Part shown: one piece after another, positions 53,671 to 61,768 of the stretch
Layout: the number at the start of each line of letters is the position of its first letter
How positions within the stretch are numbered: position 1 is the stretch's first letter
Program-made: the position numbers and the translations under genes
DNA from: an uncultured Gammaproteobacteria bacterium
GTDB taxonomy: Bacteria; Pseudomonadota; Gammaproteobacteria; Arenicellales; Poriferihabitantaceae
NCBI GenBank assembly: GCA_947259885.1
Contig: CAMYNW010000006.1
Coordinates: 62,001-126,000 of the forward strand
Direction: 5' to 3'
Length of the DNA: 64,000 nt
The notes under the pieces: model-generated
The model's database searches: none
Seen by the model: only the letters and a program-made list of their open reading frames with translations
What the model was told of the DNA's origin: nothing

Positions 53671-54789
53671 TCAGCTTTTTTCGATCTGCAGCGACATCAT
53701 CACAGCGGAAAGGAAGCGAGCAGCTTCACCTCCCGTCACTACCCGATGATCGAACGTTAATGACAGCGGTAAGAACCGATGAATTTTAATTTCCCCGTTC
53801 TCCATGACGGCTTGTGTCATGATTTTTCCTGCACCCAAAATTGCGACCTGTGGAGGGACCACCACCAGCACCGCATAACGCCCCCCTATCATGCCAAAAT
53901 TTGAAAGGGATATGGTTTGACCTCGCAGTTCGTTTGGCGGAATAGATCTGGCTGCCACATCATGCCTCAGTTTTTCCAAACCCTTTCGCAACTCCTGATC
54001 GCTTCGAGATGCGATGCTTCGCAATACGGGTGCAAACAGGCCATCCGGAGTATCGACCGCGAGGCCAAGATCAATGTTCCGATGCACCCACCTTTCACCC
54101 TTGTCGGGATAGAACCAGGCATTTAGTCCGGGCTCAGCCGCAACGCCGACCTCGATGGCCCGCACCAGACGAATCGTGATATCCGCATTCTCAGGCCAGC
54201 GCTCTATATCTGCTTGGTCGGTGACGGTAGCAGGCACCACCTCCGCACCTGACTTTGACATAGAACGCACCATCGCACGTCTGACTCCGGTAATCCGCTC
54301 CACCTCGAAATCAGTGGCAAAAGAAGCAGTTTGCGACTTTACGTCTTGGGTCGTAATTGCGCCGTTTGGGCCACTTCCCTGGGTAGTCTTCAGATCAATA
54401 CCACGCTCACGGGCAAGCTGCCGCACGGCCGGACTGGCATTAATTCGATCAGTCTCAAAGTGATTCGACAGATCCTGCTGAGGTCGACTGGATTCTGTTT
54501 CTTCAGGCCGTGACTTGGGGAGCGAACCGACAATAGCACCTGGATCACTTCGTGCTTCACTGTCAAATGCCACCAGATCCGAGCCTGTTTCGATCACATC
54601 ACCGGTTTCAGCAAAAAGTTCGACGATATTTCCGGCCCACGGTGAAGGAATCTCAATCACAGCTTTATCGGTTTCCACCGAAACCAGTGGCTGGTCCACG
54701 ACCACATGATCACCGGTAGACACGTGCCAGGATACTATCTCAGCATCTTTTAATCCCTCACCCAGATCAGGAAGTTTAAAGACCTTCAT
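53671..54789 (-). CDS. Dihydrolipoamide acyltransferase (E2) of a 2-oxoacid dehydrogenase
   Basis: A 372-residue E2 with one lipoyl domain (Lys42 in ETDKAVIE), a peripheral-subunit-binding domain (about residues 115-150, ASPAVRQLARERGIDL) and a catalytic domain (about 160-372). The acyltransferase motif HxxxDG is here His348-Arg-Val-Val-Thr352-Gly353, so the usual Asp is Thr; I have a recollection that a branch of proteobacterial E2 proteins carries this variant, but cannot confirm it. It overlaps E1beta by four bases. No E3 gene is in the window. Confidence 0.9.
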   Translation of the reverse strand: MKVFKLPDLGEGLKDAEIVSWHVSTGDHVVVDQPLVSVETDKAVIEIPSPWAGNIVELFAETGDVIETGSDLVAFDSEARSDPGAIVGSLPKSRPEETESSRPQQDLSNHFETDRINASPAVRQLARERGIDLKTTQGSGPNGAITTQDVKSQTASFATDFEVERITGVRRAMVRSMSKSGAEVVPATVTDQADIERWPENADITIRLVRAIEVGVAAEPGLNAWFYPDKGERWVHRNIDLGLAVDTPDGLFAPVLRSIASRSDQELRKGLEKLRHDVAARSIPPNELRGQTISLSNFGMIGGRYAVLVVVPPQVAILGAGKIMTQAVMENGEIKIHRFLPLSLTFDHRVVTGGEAARFLSAVMMSLQIEKS

Positions 54790-55766
54790 GAATACGCCAT
54801 GAGGTCAGTAGCCGCCTGGACGATGGAATCGGCGCCAGGCATGAAACAACTTTCAAGTTTCGCCAAGGGCACTACCGTGTCAGGTGCAGTGACTCGCTTG
54901 ACTGGCGCCAGCAAAGACATCAAACCATGTTCTGCAATAGTTGCTCCAATTTCTGAACCGAAACCTCCTGTTCTCACCGCTTCGTGGATAATTACGCAGC
55001 GACCTGTTTTTTCCACTGATGCAAGCACCTGCTCAGGATCAAATGGATTCAGGGTCGAAACGTCTATAATTTCCGCCTCAATGCCGCGAGTCGACAAGGT
55101 CGCTGCAGCCGCAAAAGACTCTTGCACCATCGCACCCCATGTCACAAGACTTACATCATCGCCTTCGCGTAATACAAAGCCGGTGTCCATCGGCAATGCG
55201 ATGCCGTCGTCCTCGACATGCTCCGCATTGGCACGATAAAGCTTCTTTGGTTCGAGAAAGACAACTGGATCAGGGTCTCGAATTGCGGCAAGAAGTAAAC
55301 CGTAGGCGCGGGATGGTGAGGAGGGAATTACGACTCTCAATCCAGGGATATGTGCCAGCATCGCCTCTCTGCTTTCTGAGTGATGTTCTGGCGCATGCAC
55401 GCCACCACCATATGGCGCCCGTATCACCATTGGACATGACAGCCGGCCCCTAGTGCGGTTTCTCAAGCGCGATGCGTGGCATTCCAGCTGATCTATAGTG
55501 GGATAGATAAATCCCATAAACTGTATCTCTGACACTGGTCTCAGGCCCGCAGCCGCCATCCCCACGGACATTCCTGCGATAAGTGCTTCTGCGAGCGGTG
55601 TATCGAGAATACGATCCTGACCGAACCGGTTATACAATCCTTCAGTAGCACGAAATACCCCGCCGTTTATACCCACATCCTCTCCCAACACCACCACGCT
55701 CGGATCATCCTCTAGCGCCCGGGCAAGCGCCAGATTGACTGCCTGAACCATATTGATTTCAGCCAT
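54786..55766 (-). CDS. 2-oxoacid dehydrogenase E1 component, beta subunit
   Basis: A 326-residue protein of the transketolase-pyrimidine type. It starts MAEINMVQAVNLAL and has the thiamine-interacting VVLGEDVGINGGVFRATEG region near residues 27-45 and the C-terminal domain with VIIHEAVRTGGFGSEI near 258-273. The ATG at 55766 was chosen over an upstream TTG at 55787 because it corresponds to the start of other E1beta proteins; it overlaps the E1alpha stop by eight bases. With E1alpha it forms the heterotetramer that decarboxylates pyruvate or a branched-chain 2-oxo acid. Confidence 0.9.
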   Translation of the reverse strand: MAEINMVQAVNLALARALEDDPSVVVLGEDVGINGGVFRATEGLYNRFGQDRILDTPLAEALIAGMSVGMAAAGLRPVSEIQFMGFIYPTIDQLECHASRLRNRTRGRLSCPMVIRAPYGGGVHAPEHHSESREAMLAHIPGLRVVIPSSPSRAYGLLLAAIRDPDPVVFLEPKKLYRANAEHVEDDGIALPMDTGFVLREGDDVSLVTWGAMVQESFAAAATLSTRGIEAEIIDVSTLNPFDPEQVLASVEKTGRCVIIHEAVRTGGFGSEIGATIAEHGLMSLLAPVKRVTAPDTVVPLAKLESCFMPGADSIVQAATDLMAYS

Positions 55767-56838
55767 CGTCAGCGGCCCGGGTAACAATATGATCGCGTTG
55801 ATTCGCTAGCGATTTGGGGGGATTCTTATACAGGTAGTCAAACATGCTGCCTGCTGCTGGAGCGTCAGAGTCCAGGTATGCCTGGATAGCCGTTTCGACC
55901 TCACTGGCAACTTGTTTCTGCAGCGCCTCTTCATCCGCAGAACTCCATGCATGATTGTTTTCCATAAATTGACGTAAGCGCCTTACAGGTTCGTATTGCC
56001 AGTGTTTTGAAACTTCCTCATCACTTCGATAGCGGCTCGCATCATCCGCTGTGGTATGGTCCGTCAAGCGATAGGTAACCGCCTCGACCACAGTTGCGAC
56101 GCAGCTATGTCTGGCGCGTTCGAGGGCTTCACTCACCGTCTGCTTCACCGCAACAACATCATTACCATCCACCTGGAGTCCCAGAATGCCAGCCGCCACA
56201 GATTTTTGCGCCAGACTCCGAGCTGCAGTCTGCTTTGTACGTGACACAGAAATCGCCCACTGGTTGTTGTTGATCACAAACACAACAGGCAGTCGCCAGG
56301 CACCGGTAATATTCATTGCTTCATAAAAATCACCTTTAGACGTAGCACCGTCGCCAGCCACTGCTACCGCCGCTGCATCTACGCCCTGTTGCTTGAGCGC
56401 GAACGCTACCCCTGCTGCATGCGAGAATTGTGTGCCCACAGGGATACAAATCGGAAAATCTGATCGAGCCTTGGTAAAATCACTGCCCCTCTCGTCACCT
56501 CCCCAGTACAACAGCAACTCCTTCATACTCACACCACGCCAAAGCATCGCCCCTTGTTCGCGAAATGAGGGTAACAGTACGTCCTGATCGCGCATTGCTG
56601 CGGCGACGCCTACACCTACTGCTTCCTGTCCGAGAGAAGACGCATAGGTTCCAAGTCTGCCTGTTCGCTGCAAGCCAACCGCCCGCTCATCAAAAACCCG
56701 GGTTAGCATCATCGCGCGATAGAGGGGTACGAGATTCTGTGGATCGGTGGCAAATCCAGGAAGCTTTTGCACCACCTGACCGACTTCATCTATAAACCGA
56801 TGGAAAGGTATTTCAAGCTCAGGTTCGCGGCTCACCAT
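55759..56838 (-). CDS. 2-oxoacid dehydrogenase E1 component, alpha subunit
   Basis: A 359-residue ThDP-dependent decarboxylase subunit. The ThDP-binding GDGATSKGDFYEAMNITGAW motif spans about residues 162-181 (key residues GDGATSKGDFYEAMN), ending in NNNQWAIS. It begins at an ATG preceded by GGAGA. It heads the operon E1alpha-E1beta-E2-LeuDH. An FNR-type site centred at 56982 sits upstream with a CATAAT -10 hexamer on this strand (56947-56952). Sequence alone does not separate pyruvate from branched-chain 2-oxo-acid specificity; the LeuDH-like gene suggests the latter. Confidence 0.9.
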   Translation of the reverse strand: MVSREPELEIPFHRFIDEVGQVVQKLPGFATDPQNLVPLYRAMMLTRVFDERAVGLQRTGRLGTYASSLGQEAVGVGVAAAMRDQDVLLPSFREQGAMLWRGVSMKELLLYWGGDERGSDFTKARSDFPICIPVGTQFSHAAGVAFALKQQGVDAAAVAVAGDGATSKGDFYEAMNITGAWRLPVVFVINNNQWAISVSRTKQTAARSLAQKSVAAGILGLQVDGNDVVAVKQTVSEALERARHSCVATVVEAVTYRLTDHTTADDASRYRSDEEVSKHWQYEPVRRLRQFMENNHAWSSADEEALQKQVASEVETAIQAYLDSDAPAAGSMFDYLYKNPPKSLANQRDHIVTRAADDG

Positions 56839-56975
56839 CCGGTTTCTCCAGTTTGGTCAGTTACTGCACAGATACGCAGAAATCTCAAATTATCCGCAGA
56901 GGAATAAAACGCCAGGAATTACCGTTCCGGGCACATGTTGAGATTCATTATGCTGTTTTCCTGGAAAGGGGTTCC

Positions 56976-56989
56976 TTGACCTGGATCAA
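56976..56989. promoter_or_regulatory. FNR-type site between the E1alpha operon and pcm
   Basis: TTGACCTGGATCAA lies between divergent genes, 138 bases from E1alpha (minus) and 57 from pcm (plus). On the minus strand CATAAT at 56947-56952 lies 33 bases from the site centre, almost ideal for class II activation of the E1alpha operon. On the plus strand the region at the expected spacing (near 57012) is TTTCAT, a weaker -10. A GTATCAAGTTT sequence 15 bases downstream resembles the GCATATCAAGTT seen after the 48991 site. Confidence 0.65.
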
Positions 56990-57045
56990 CAAGACGCATG
57001 TGCGTATCAAGTTTCATTAGGCTGGGTCCCAATATGAACTAGGCT

Positions 57046-57696
57046 ATGAAACCCAAGCACCAACGAATACAGATGGTAGAACGACAGCTCGCTGCGCGAG
57101 ATATAAGCGACCCTTTAGTGCTGTCTGCTATGGGTCGGATTCAGCGAGAGAAATTTGTGAGCGCTGATTACCGCAGCCAAGCCTATCATGACGGACCGCT
57201 GCCCATAGGTTACAGACAGACAATATCGCAACCGTATATCGTCGCTCTAATGACCCAGGCGCTGCGGCTTAAAGGCGGGGAAAATGTCCTGGAGATTGGC
57301 ACCGGTTCGGGGTATGCGGCAGCGGTCCTGGCCGAAATTGCCGGTAAGGTCACAACGATAGAGTTTATCTCCGAGCTGGCACAACAAGCCGAGCGACTAC
57401 TTTCTGATCTCGGATATGACAACATCAGCGTTATACATGGAGATGGTACCCTGGGATATTCACCGAACGCACCTTATGACGCCATTGTGGTTACCGCCGG
57501 TGGACCCGAAGTTCCTGAGTCGCTTAAGCAACAACTTAAAACTGGAGGCCGATTGGTGATTCCAGTGGGTGCTACGACCTCGATGCAGTCACTTTTACGG
57601 GTTACCAGAGAGGACAAGAATAACTTCAGTCACGAAGACCTTTGTGGAGTTCGCTTCGTGCCGCTGGTGGGAGAGGAGGGCTGGCCGGTAGAATAG
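57046..57696 (+). CDS. pcm: Protein-L-isoaspartate O-methyltransferase
   Basis: A 216-residue SAM-dependent repair methyltransferase. The early MVERQLAARDISDPLVLSAM and PLPIGYRQTISQPYIVALMT regions and the SAM motif VLEIGTGSGYAAAVLAEI (near residues 82-99) are diagnostic. It methylates isoaspartyl residues in aged proteins so that they can return to aspartate. It is divergent from the E1alpha operon across an FNR-type box and converges with the groEL paralogue, so protein repair and folding genes face each other. Confidence 0.92.
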   Translation: MKPKHQRIQMVERQLAARDISDPLVLSAMGRIQREKFVSADYRSQAYHDGPLPIGYRQTISQPYIVALMTQALRLKGGENVLEIGTGSGYAAAVLAEIAGKVTTIEFISELAQQAERLLSDLGYDNISVIHGDGTLGYSPNAPYDAIVVTAGGPEVPESLKQQLKTGGRLVIPVGATTSMQSLLRVTREDKNNFSHEDLCGVRFVPLVGEEGWPVE

Positions 57697-57742
57697 ACTG
57701 CGAAAGCCAGTACGGAAAAAGAATTGACTTAATATACCTCCC

Positions 57743-57787
57743 CATCCCGAACTTGGACCGGGTGCCGCGCACATTTGTCAGGATGAC
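57743..57787. repeat. Intergenic repeat copy between pcm and the GroEL paralogue
   Basis: CATCCCGAACTTGGACCGGGTG followed by TTTGTCAGGATGACG is a short version of the repeats at 9172 and 33551. It lies between convergent genes and could fold into a hairpin that ends transcription in either direction. The remaining sequence between 57697 and 57807 has no gene. Confidence 0.4.
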
Positions 57788-57807
57788 GCGTAGTTAAAAT
57801 TCCTTCT

Positions 57808-59433
57808 TTAGAGACCCATATCAGGTTGACCCATTGGCATGGCCGGGGTTTCTTCCGGAATTTCAGTCATGGTCGCTTCGGTCAGCAGCAACACACTGGC
57901 AACGGATACAGCGTTTTCCAGCGCAATTCGAACCACTTTTGTGGGGTCTATGATACCGGCTTCGACAAGATCAACATATTCGTTTTTACTTGCGTCGAAG
58001 CCGTAGTTACCGCTGCCGTGCAACAAGCGATCTACCACCACACCCCCATCTACCGCTGAGTTTTCACCGATCTGGCGGGCTGGGGCGCTTAAGGCTCGGC
58101 GCAGTATCTGCAAGCCCGTCTTTTCGTCGCCCTCCGTTTTAGCTTCCTCCGCCGCGATAGGACCAGCGCAGCGAATCAGAGCCAGGCCTCCGCCCGGCAC
58201 TATACCTTCCTCCACCGCTGCCTTGGTGGCACTGATAGCATCATCGAGGGCTTCCTTACTGCGTTTCATTTCGGACTCAGAAGGTGCACCCACCCTGATC
58301 ACCGCTACTCCACCGCCTAGTTTAGCGAGCCTTTCCTCCATCTTCTCACGGTCGTAGTCACTAGTGGTGCTCTGTATCTGCACTCTAATCGATGCGCTAC
58401 GCGCATCGATTGCAGCCTTATCGCCACTGCCGCCGACGATGGTTGTGCTGTCTTTATCACTCAACACTCGAGACGCCTGGCCCAACTGATCAAGCTGTAC
58501 ATTTTCAAGATTGAGTCCTACATCCTCAGAAATCACCTGACCACCGGTGAGAACAGCGATATCTTCCAGCATTGCCTTTCGCCGGTCTCCAAACCCGGGT
58601 GCCTTAACCGCCAGACTATGCAGCACGCCGCGAACCTGATTCACGACGAGCGTGGCGAGCGCCTCGCCCTCAATATCTTCAGCAATGATCACCAGTGGTT
58701 TTCCAGTCTTTGCGATCTGCTCAAGCAACGGCACAAGGTCATTCAAACGACCGATCTTCCGGTCGCAGATAAGAATATAAGGATCCTGATAAACCGCTTC
58801 CATCTTCTCAGTGTCGGTTACGAAATACGGCGACAGGTAGCCTCGATCGAATTGCATCCCCTCGACTACATCAAGCACAGTTTCTGTAGTATTCGACTCC
58901 TCCACAGTGATCACGCCTTCGTCACCAACCTGCTCCATGGCATCAGCAACCAAGTTACCGATCAGCTCAGAATGGTGTGCCGAAATAGTGGCGACCTGCA
59001 TCTTCTCCTTTTGAGTCCGGACCGGCTCTGAGATTTTTTTTAAGGCGTCTACGGCCACTCCCAGTCCGCGGTCGAGACCCCGCTTGATATCGATACCGCT
59101 CGCTCCTGCCACTACATTCCGAATACCATCAGCGAAGATGGCGTGGGCCAGTAGCGTGGAAGTACTGGTCCCGTCACCGACGTTCTCACCAGTTTTCTCT
59201 GCAGCCTGGCGCAACATCTGAGCGCCAAGGTTTTCCTCGGGATCTTCGAGATCAACTTCCTTGGCAATAGTTACGCCATCATCACATATGATCGGCGCGC
59301 CCCATTTTTTCTGTATCAGAACAGATTTCGATTTCGGGCCCAAAGTGACACGCACAGCGTCAGCAAGCGCAGCAGTTCCGCGCAGTATCTTTTCCCTGGC
59401 GGCGGAATGAAACAGCATTCTTTTGTGTGGCAT
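57808..59433 (-). CDS. GroEL-type chaperonin paralogue, no GroES
   Basis: A 541-residue group I chaperonin. ATPase residues are conserved: DDGVTIAKE (Asp equivalent to 52), [10 protein letters not shown] (Asp equivalent to 87), the Asp equivalent to 398 in [12 protein letters not shown], and [10 protein letters not shown]. The start ([19 protein letters not shown]) differs from the usual MAAKxxKFG, and the C terminus is [16 protein letters not shown] instead of a Gly-Gly-Met tail. No groES lies within the window, so it is not the main groESL operon. AGAGG precedes the ATG. An FNR-type site lies 75 bases upstream of the start, suggesting low-oxygen expression. Confidence 0.92.
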   Translation of the reverse strand: MPHKRMLFHSAAREKILRGTAALADAVRVTLGPKSKSVLIQKKWGAPIICDDGVTIAKEVDLEDPEENLGAQMLRQAAEKTGENVGDGTSTSTLLAHAIFADGIRNVVAGASGIDIKRGLDRGLGVAVDALKKISEPVRTQKEKMQVATISAHHSELIGNLVADAMEQVGDEGVITVEESNTTETVLDVVEGMQFDRGYLSPYFVTDTEKMEAVYQDPYILICDRKIGRLNDLVPLLEQIAKTGKPLVIIAEDIEGEALATLVVNQVRGVLHSLAVKAPGFGDRRKAMLEDIAVLTGGQVISEDVGLNLENVQLDQLGQASRVLSDKDSTTIVGGSGDKAAIDARSASIRVQIQSTTSDYDREKMEERLAKLGGGVAVIRVGAPSESEMKRSKEALDDAISATKAAVEEGIVPGGGLALIRCAGPIAAEEAKTEGDEKTGLQILRRALSAPARQIGENSAVDGGVVVDRLLHGSGNYGFDASKNEYVDLVEAGIIDPTKVVRIALENAVSVASVLLLTEATMTEIPEETPAMPMGQPDMGL

Positions 59434-59507
59434 TTTTCGACCTCTGATTCATTTAAATATGTTGTTCAGACTACGTGCCATTCAAACGAAAAACACCCTT
59501 GAAGGCT

Positions 59508-59521
59508 TTGATCCGGGTCAA
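59508..59521. promoter_or_regulatory. FNR-type site upstream of the GroEL paralogue
   Basis: TTGATCCGGGTCAA (59508-59521) has both half-sites with one variation (GTCAA). It is 75 bases upstream of the minus-strand groEL-like start. The hexamer at class II spacing on the minus strand is TTGAAT at 59480-59485, four of six matches to TATAAT. The 180-base gap otherwise contains no feature. Confidence 0.6.
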
Positions 59522-59613
59522 ATACCGAGATGCTGATTGGACTCCTTTCGGGATATAAGAGAGGTTTAATCGCGCCGGAGTAATGGTTGAACAATAATCT
59601 CCCGCATAGATTC

Positions 59614-60633
59614 TTACTGTGCTGCTTCCATCATGAGCACCTTAGCTCCTCTTACCTTACCAGCCTTCAGATCACAAAGAGCCTGGTTGGCGTCGGAAAA
59701 CTGATATTGTTCTACTGCGGGCTTAAGCGGAATTCTTGATGCGATCTCAAGACACTGTCGAATATCCTCAGCGGTGACGTTAGCAACGGTTTTAATCTCT
59801 TTCTCAAGCCAAAGGTGACGGCTGTAATCCAGGGTTTGCAGAATATCGAGATCACTATCCTCTTTACGTATTGCGTTAATGACCAGACGCCCCCCTGGGC
59901 GCAGGTTTTCCATTGCCGCCAACACCGGTTTCCATGCCGGCGTGGTATCGATTATTGCGTCTAGCGGTTGATTTGGACTGGCTTCGGTTGGCCCGGCCCA
60001 ATGTGCTCCTAACTCGAGAGCATGCTGCTGCTGAACGGGATCACGAGCAAACACATAAATTTGAATAGTCGGATATAGAAATTGAGCCAACTGCAGAACA
60101 ATGTGTGCGGATCCACCAAATCCAGTGAATCCTAGTTTCTGCCCATACCGCACACCAGCAAGCTTCAGTGCACGGTATCCCACACTCCCTGCACAAAGTA
60201 ATGGAGCAGCCTCAGAGTCGCTAAACACACTTGGAATTGAGAACGCATAGTCCTGATGCGCGATCATATATTCAGCATAGCCGCCGTCGACATCGCGGCC
60301 GGTAGCCTGAAATTGTTCACTTATGTTCTCCGTATTGCCACCGCTCGACCAATGAATCCAGCCCACACCCACTCGATCCCCGACACAAAATCTGTTCACC
60401 CCTGATCCCCTCTTATCTACTACGCCGATTACTTCGTGTCCCGGCACAACCGGAAGCTGCGGGGGACGCGTTCTGCCCTCGATCTCATCCAGCTCTGTGT
60501 GGCACACGCCACATACAGAAACCCGGACCCGCACCTCACATTCACCAGGTTCTGGTAAAGATAGTTCTACTGGATCTAACGGTTGCCGGTCCTTATTCAG
60601 ATCTACAATCCGAGAGATATGCATTGCTTTCAT
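59614..60633 (-). CDS. Zinc-type alcohol dehydrogenase (MDR) lacking the structural zinc site
   Basis: A 339-residue medium-chain dehydrogenase. Catalytic zinc ligands are Cys41 (CGVCHTELD), His66 (GHEVIG) and Cys147 (LLCAGSVGYRAL). The cofactor domain begins GFTGFGGSAHIVLQLA. The lobe that normally holds four structural-zinc cysteines reads GWIHWSSGGNTENISEQF (residues 91-108); all four Cys are gone and several residues are deleted. Such an enzyme converts aldehydes and alcohols, and adhA-like genes are classic Anr targets. A site of FNR type lies 130 bases upstream of the start. Confidence 0.88.
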   Translation of the reverse strand: MKAMHISRIVDLNKDRQPLDPVELSLPEPGECEVRVRVSVCGVCHTELDEIEGRTRPPQLPVVPGHEVIGVVDKRGSGVNRFCVGDRVGVGWIHWSSGGNTENISEQFQATGRDVDGGYAEYMIAHQDYAFSIPSVFSDSEAAPLLCAGSVGYRALKLAGVRYGQKLGFTGFGGSAHIVLQLAQFLYPTIQIYVFARDPVQQQHALELGAHWAGPTEASPNQPLDAIIDTTPAWKPVLAAMENLRPGGRLVINAIRKEDSDLDILQTLDYSRHLWLEKEIKTVANVTAEDIRQCLEIASRIPLKPAVEQYQFSDANQALCDLKAGKVRGAKVLMMEAAQ

Positions 60634-60761
60634 GGTTAACTATTTGTCGAAAATATCTAGATTGGTTAGTTGGTTCTCGATGCCACCATTCATATTTATT
60701 CCATTGATGAACAGTGCGCCCACTCTCCTAATAACGCTAACGGACTTCAAACTGTAAGATG

Positions 60762-60775
60762 TTGATCCAAATCAT
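60762..60775 (-). promoter_or_regulatory. FNR-like site upstream of the alcohol dehydrogenase
   Basis: TTGATCCAAATCAT has one complete half-site and one with a terminal mismatch. It is 129 bases upstream of the minus-strand alcohol dehydrogenase start. The expected class II hexamer is weak (TAGCGT at 60734-60739); a TTATTA at 60729-60734 is an alternative. It is the least perfect of the five sites in this island. Confidence 0.5.
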
Positions 60776-60822
60776 TTCTATATTGACCAGTGAAACTGGG
60801 TTAGCTCCGAAAGGATTACTTT

Positions 60823-61566
60823 TCAGATAAAATACAGTCGATAAAGAATCATGATGCCGACTAGGACAAGCAAGCCCGCAACGACTTTCTTAAGCAACCC
60901 CACTGGAAGCAGATGCGCTGACTTCGCACCGAGTAGCGAACCTACTCCTAGCAAAACACCAAGTAAAATTCCGAGTTTAAAATCAATCTCCCCGTGCAAA
61001 AAATTGCCTAGCGTTGCGGTTACGGAAATTGGTATCATGATCGATTGTGCCAAACCAATTGCTGTTAACACCGACACCTTGCGCCAAATCAGGATCGGGA
61101 TTAACAGTAACGGGCCCCCGGTCCCGCTGAGAGCCGAGCCGACACCGGTCACGAAACCGATGAGCAGGTATTCAGCACCCGCATGTTGATTATCGTCCCT
61201 TATTTCAGTTTGCCTGGCGCGCAGAGCATCCATACCCGCGACCAGTATCAGCGCTCCGATAACAGTTTCAAGAATTAAAGGGGATACATAAGGCAACAGG
61301 AAAGAGCCAAGATAGGCGCCTGGCAGCGCACCCAGGCAGACACTGGCGGCGAGGGTCCAATTTATTGAACCATGTCTGGCGTAAATGGACGCGCCGACAA
61401 CGCCGGTAACAAGATAACTCAACATACAAGCAGGAATGACCTGATGCAACGAAAATCCACCCAGATATTTTAGCGCGGGTAATAGTAAAACACCGCCAAT
61501 ACCAACCCCACCTATCAGCACACCAATTACAAGTACAAAAAAAGTTAGGAGCGGTGAAAGCAGCAT
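60823..61566 (-). CDS. TauE/SafE family sulfite exporter
   Basis: A 247-residue membrane protein with about eight helices. The repeat signatures GVGIGGVLLLPALKYLGGF (near residues 20-38) and TGVGSALSGTGGPLLLIPIL (near 139-158) are those of the family. It is divergent from the choline sulfatase gene, starts separated by about 200 bases; sulfate or sulfite from that enzyme could be the cargo (inference). It is a different paralogue from the one at 20288. Confidence 0.88.
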   Translation of the reverse strand: MLLSPLLTFFVLVIGVLIGGVGIGGVLLLPALKYLGGFSLHQVIPACMLSYLVTGVVGASIYARHGSINWTLAASVCLGALPGAYLGSFLLPYVSPLILETVIGALILVAGMDALRARQTEIRDDNQHAGAEYLLIGFVTGVGSALSGTGGPLLLIPILIWRKVSVLTAIGLAQSIMIPISVTATLGNFLHGEIDFKLGILLGVLLGVGSLLGAKSAHLLPVGLLKKVVAGLLVLVGIMILYRLYFI

Positions 61567-61768
61567 CGGGATGACGTACTATTATAAGTTTTAGACAGAA
61601 GCTCAATTATGCCGGATCGTTCGAACAGAGTTGTGGTCGTGTACGCATAGAATTACTGCCTTATCGCACCAGCACCATATGGAGATGTTCTAACTCCTGT
61701 GGCATCTGGTTATTTGATTGCTTCCTGGAAAACGTTATTCTGCATACATCACCCTGAGAGGAAGTAAC

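Noticed and set aside
61718..61768. An earlier start for the choline sulfatase
   Set aside because: GAGAGGAAG sits just before the ATG at 61769, and the residues added by the upstream start do not resemble any sulfatase.
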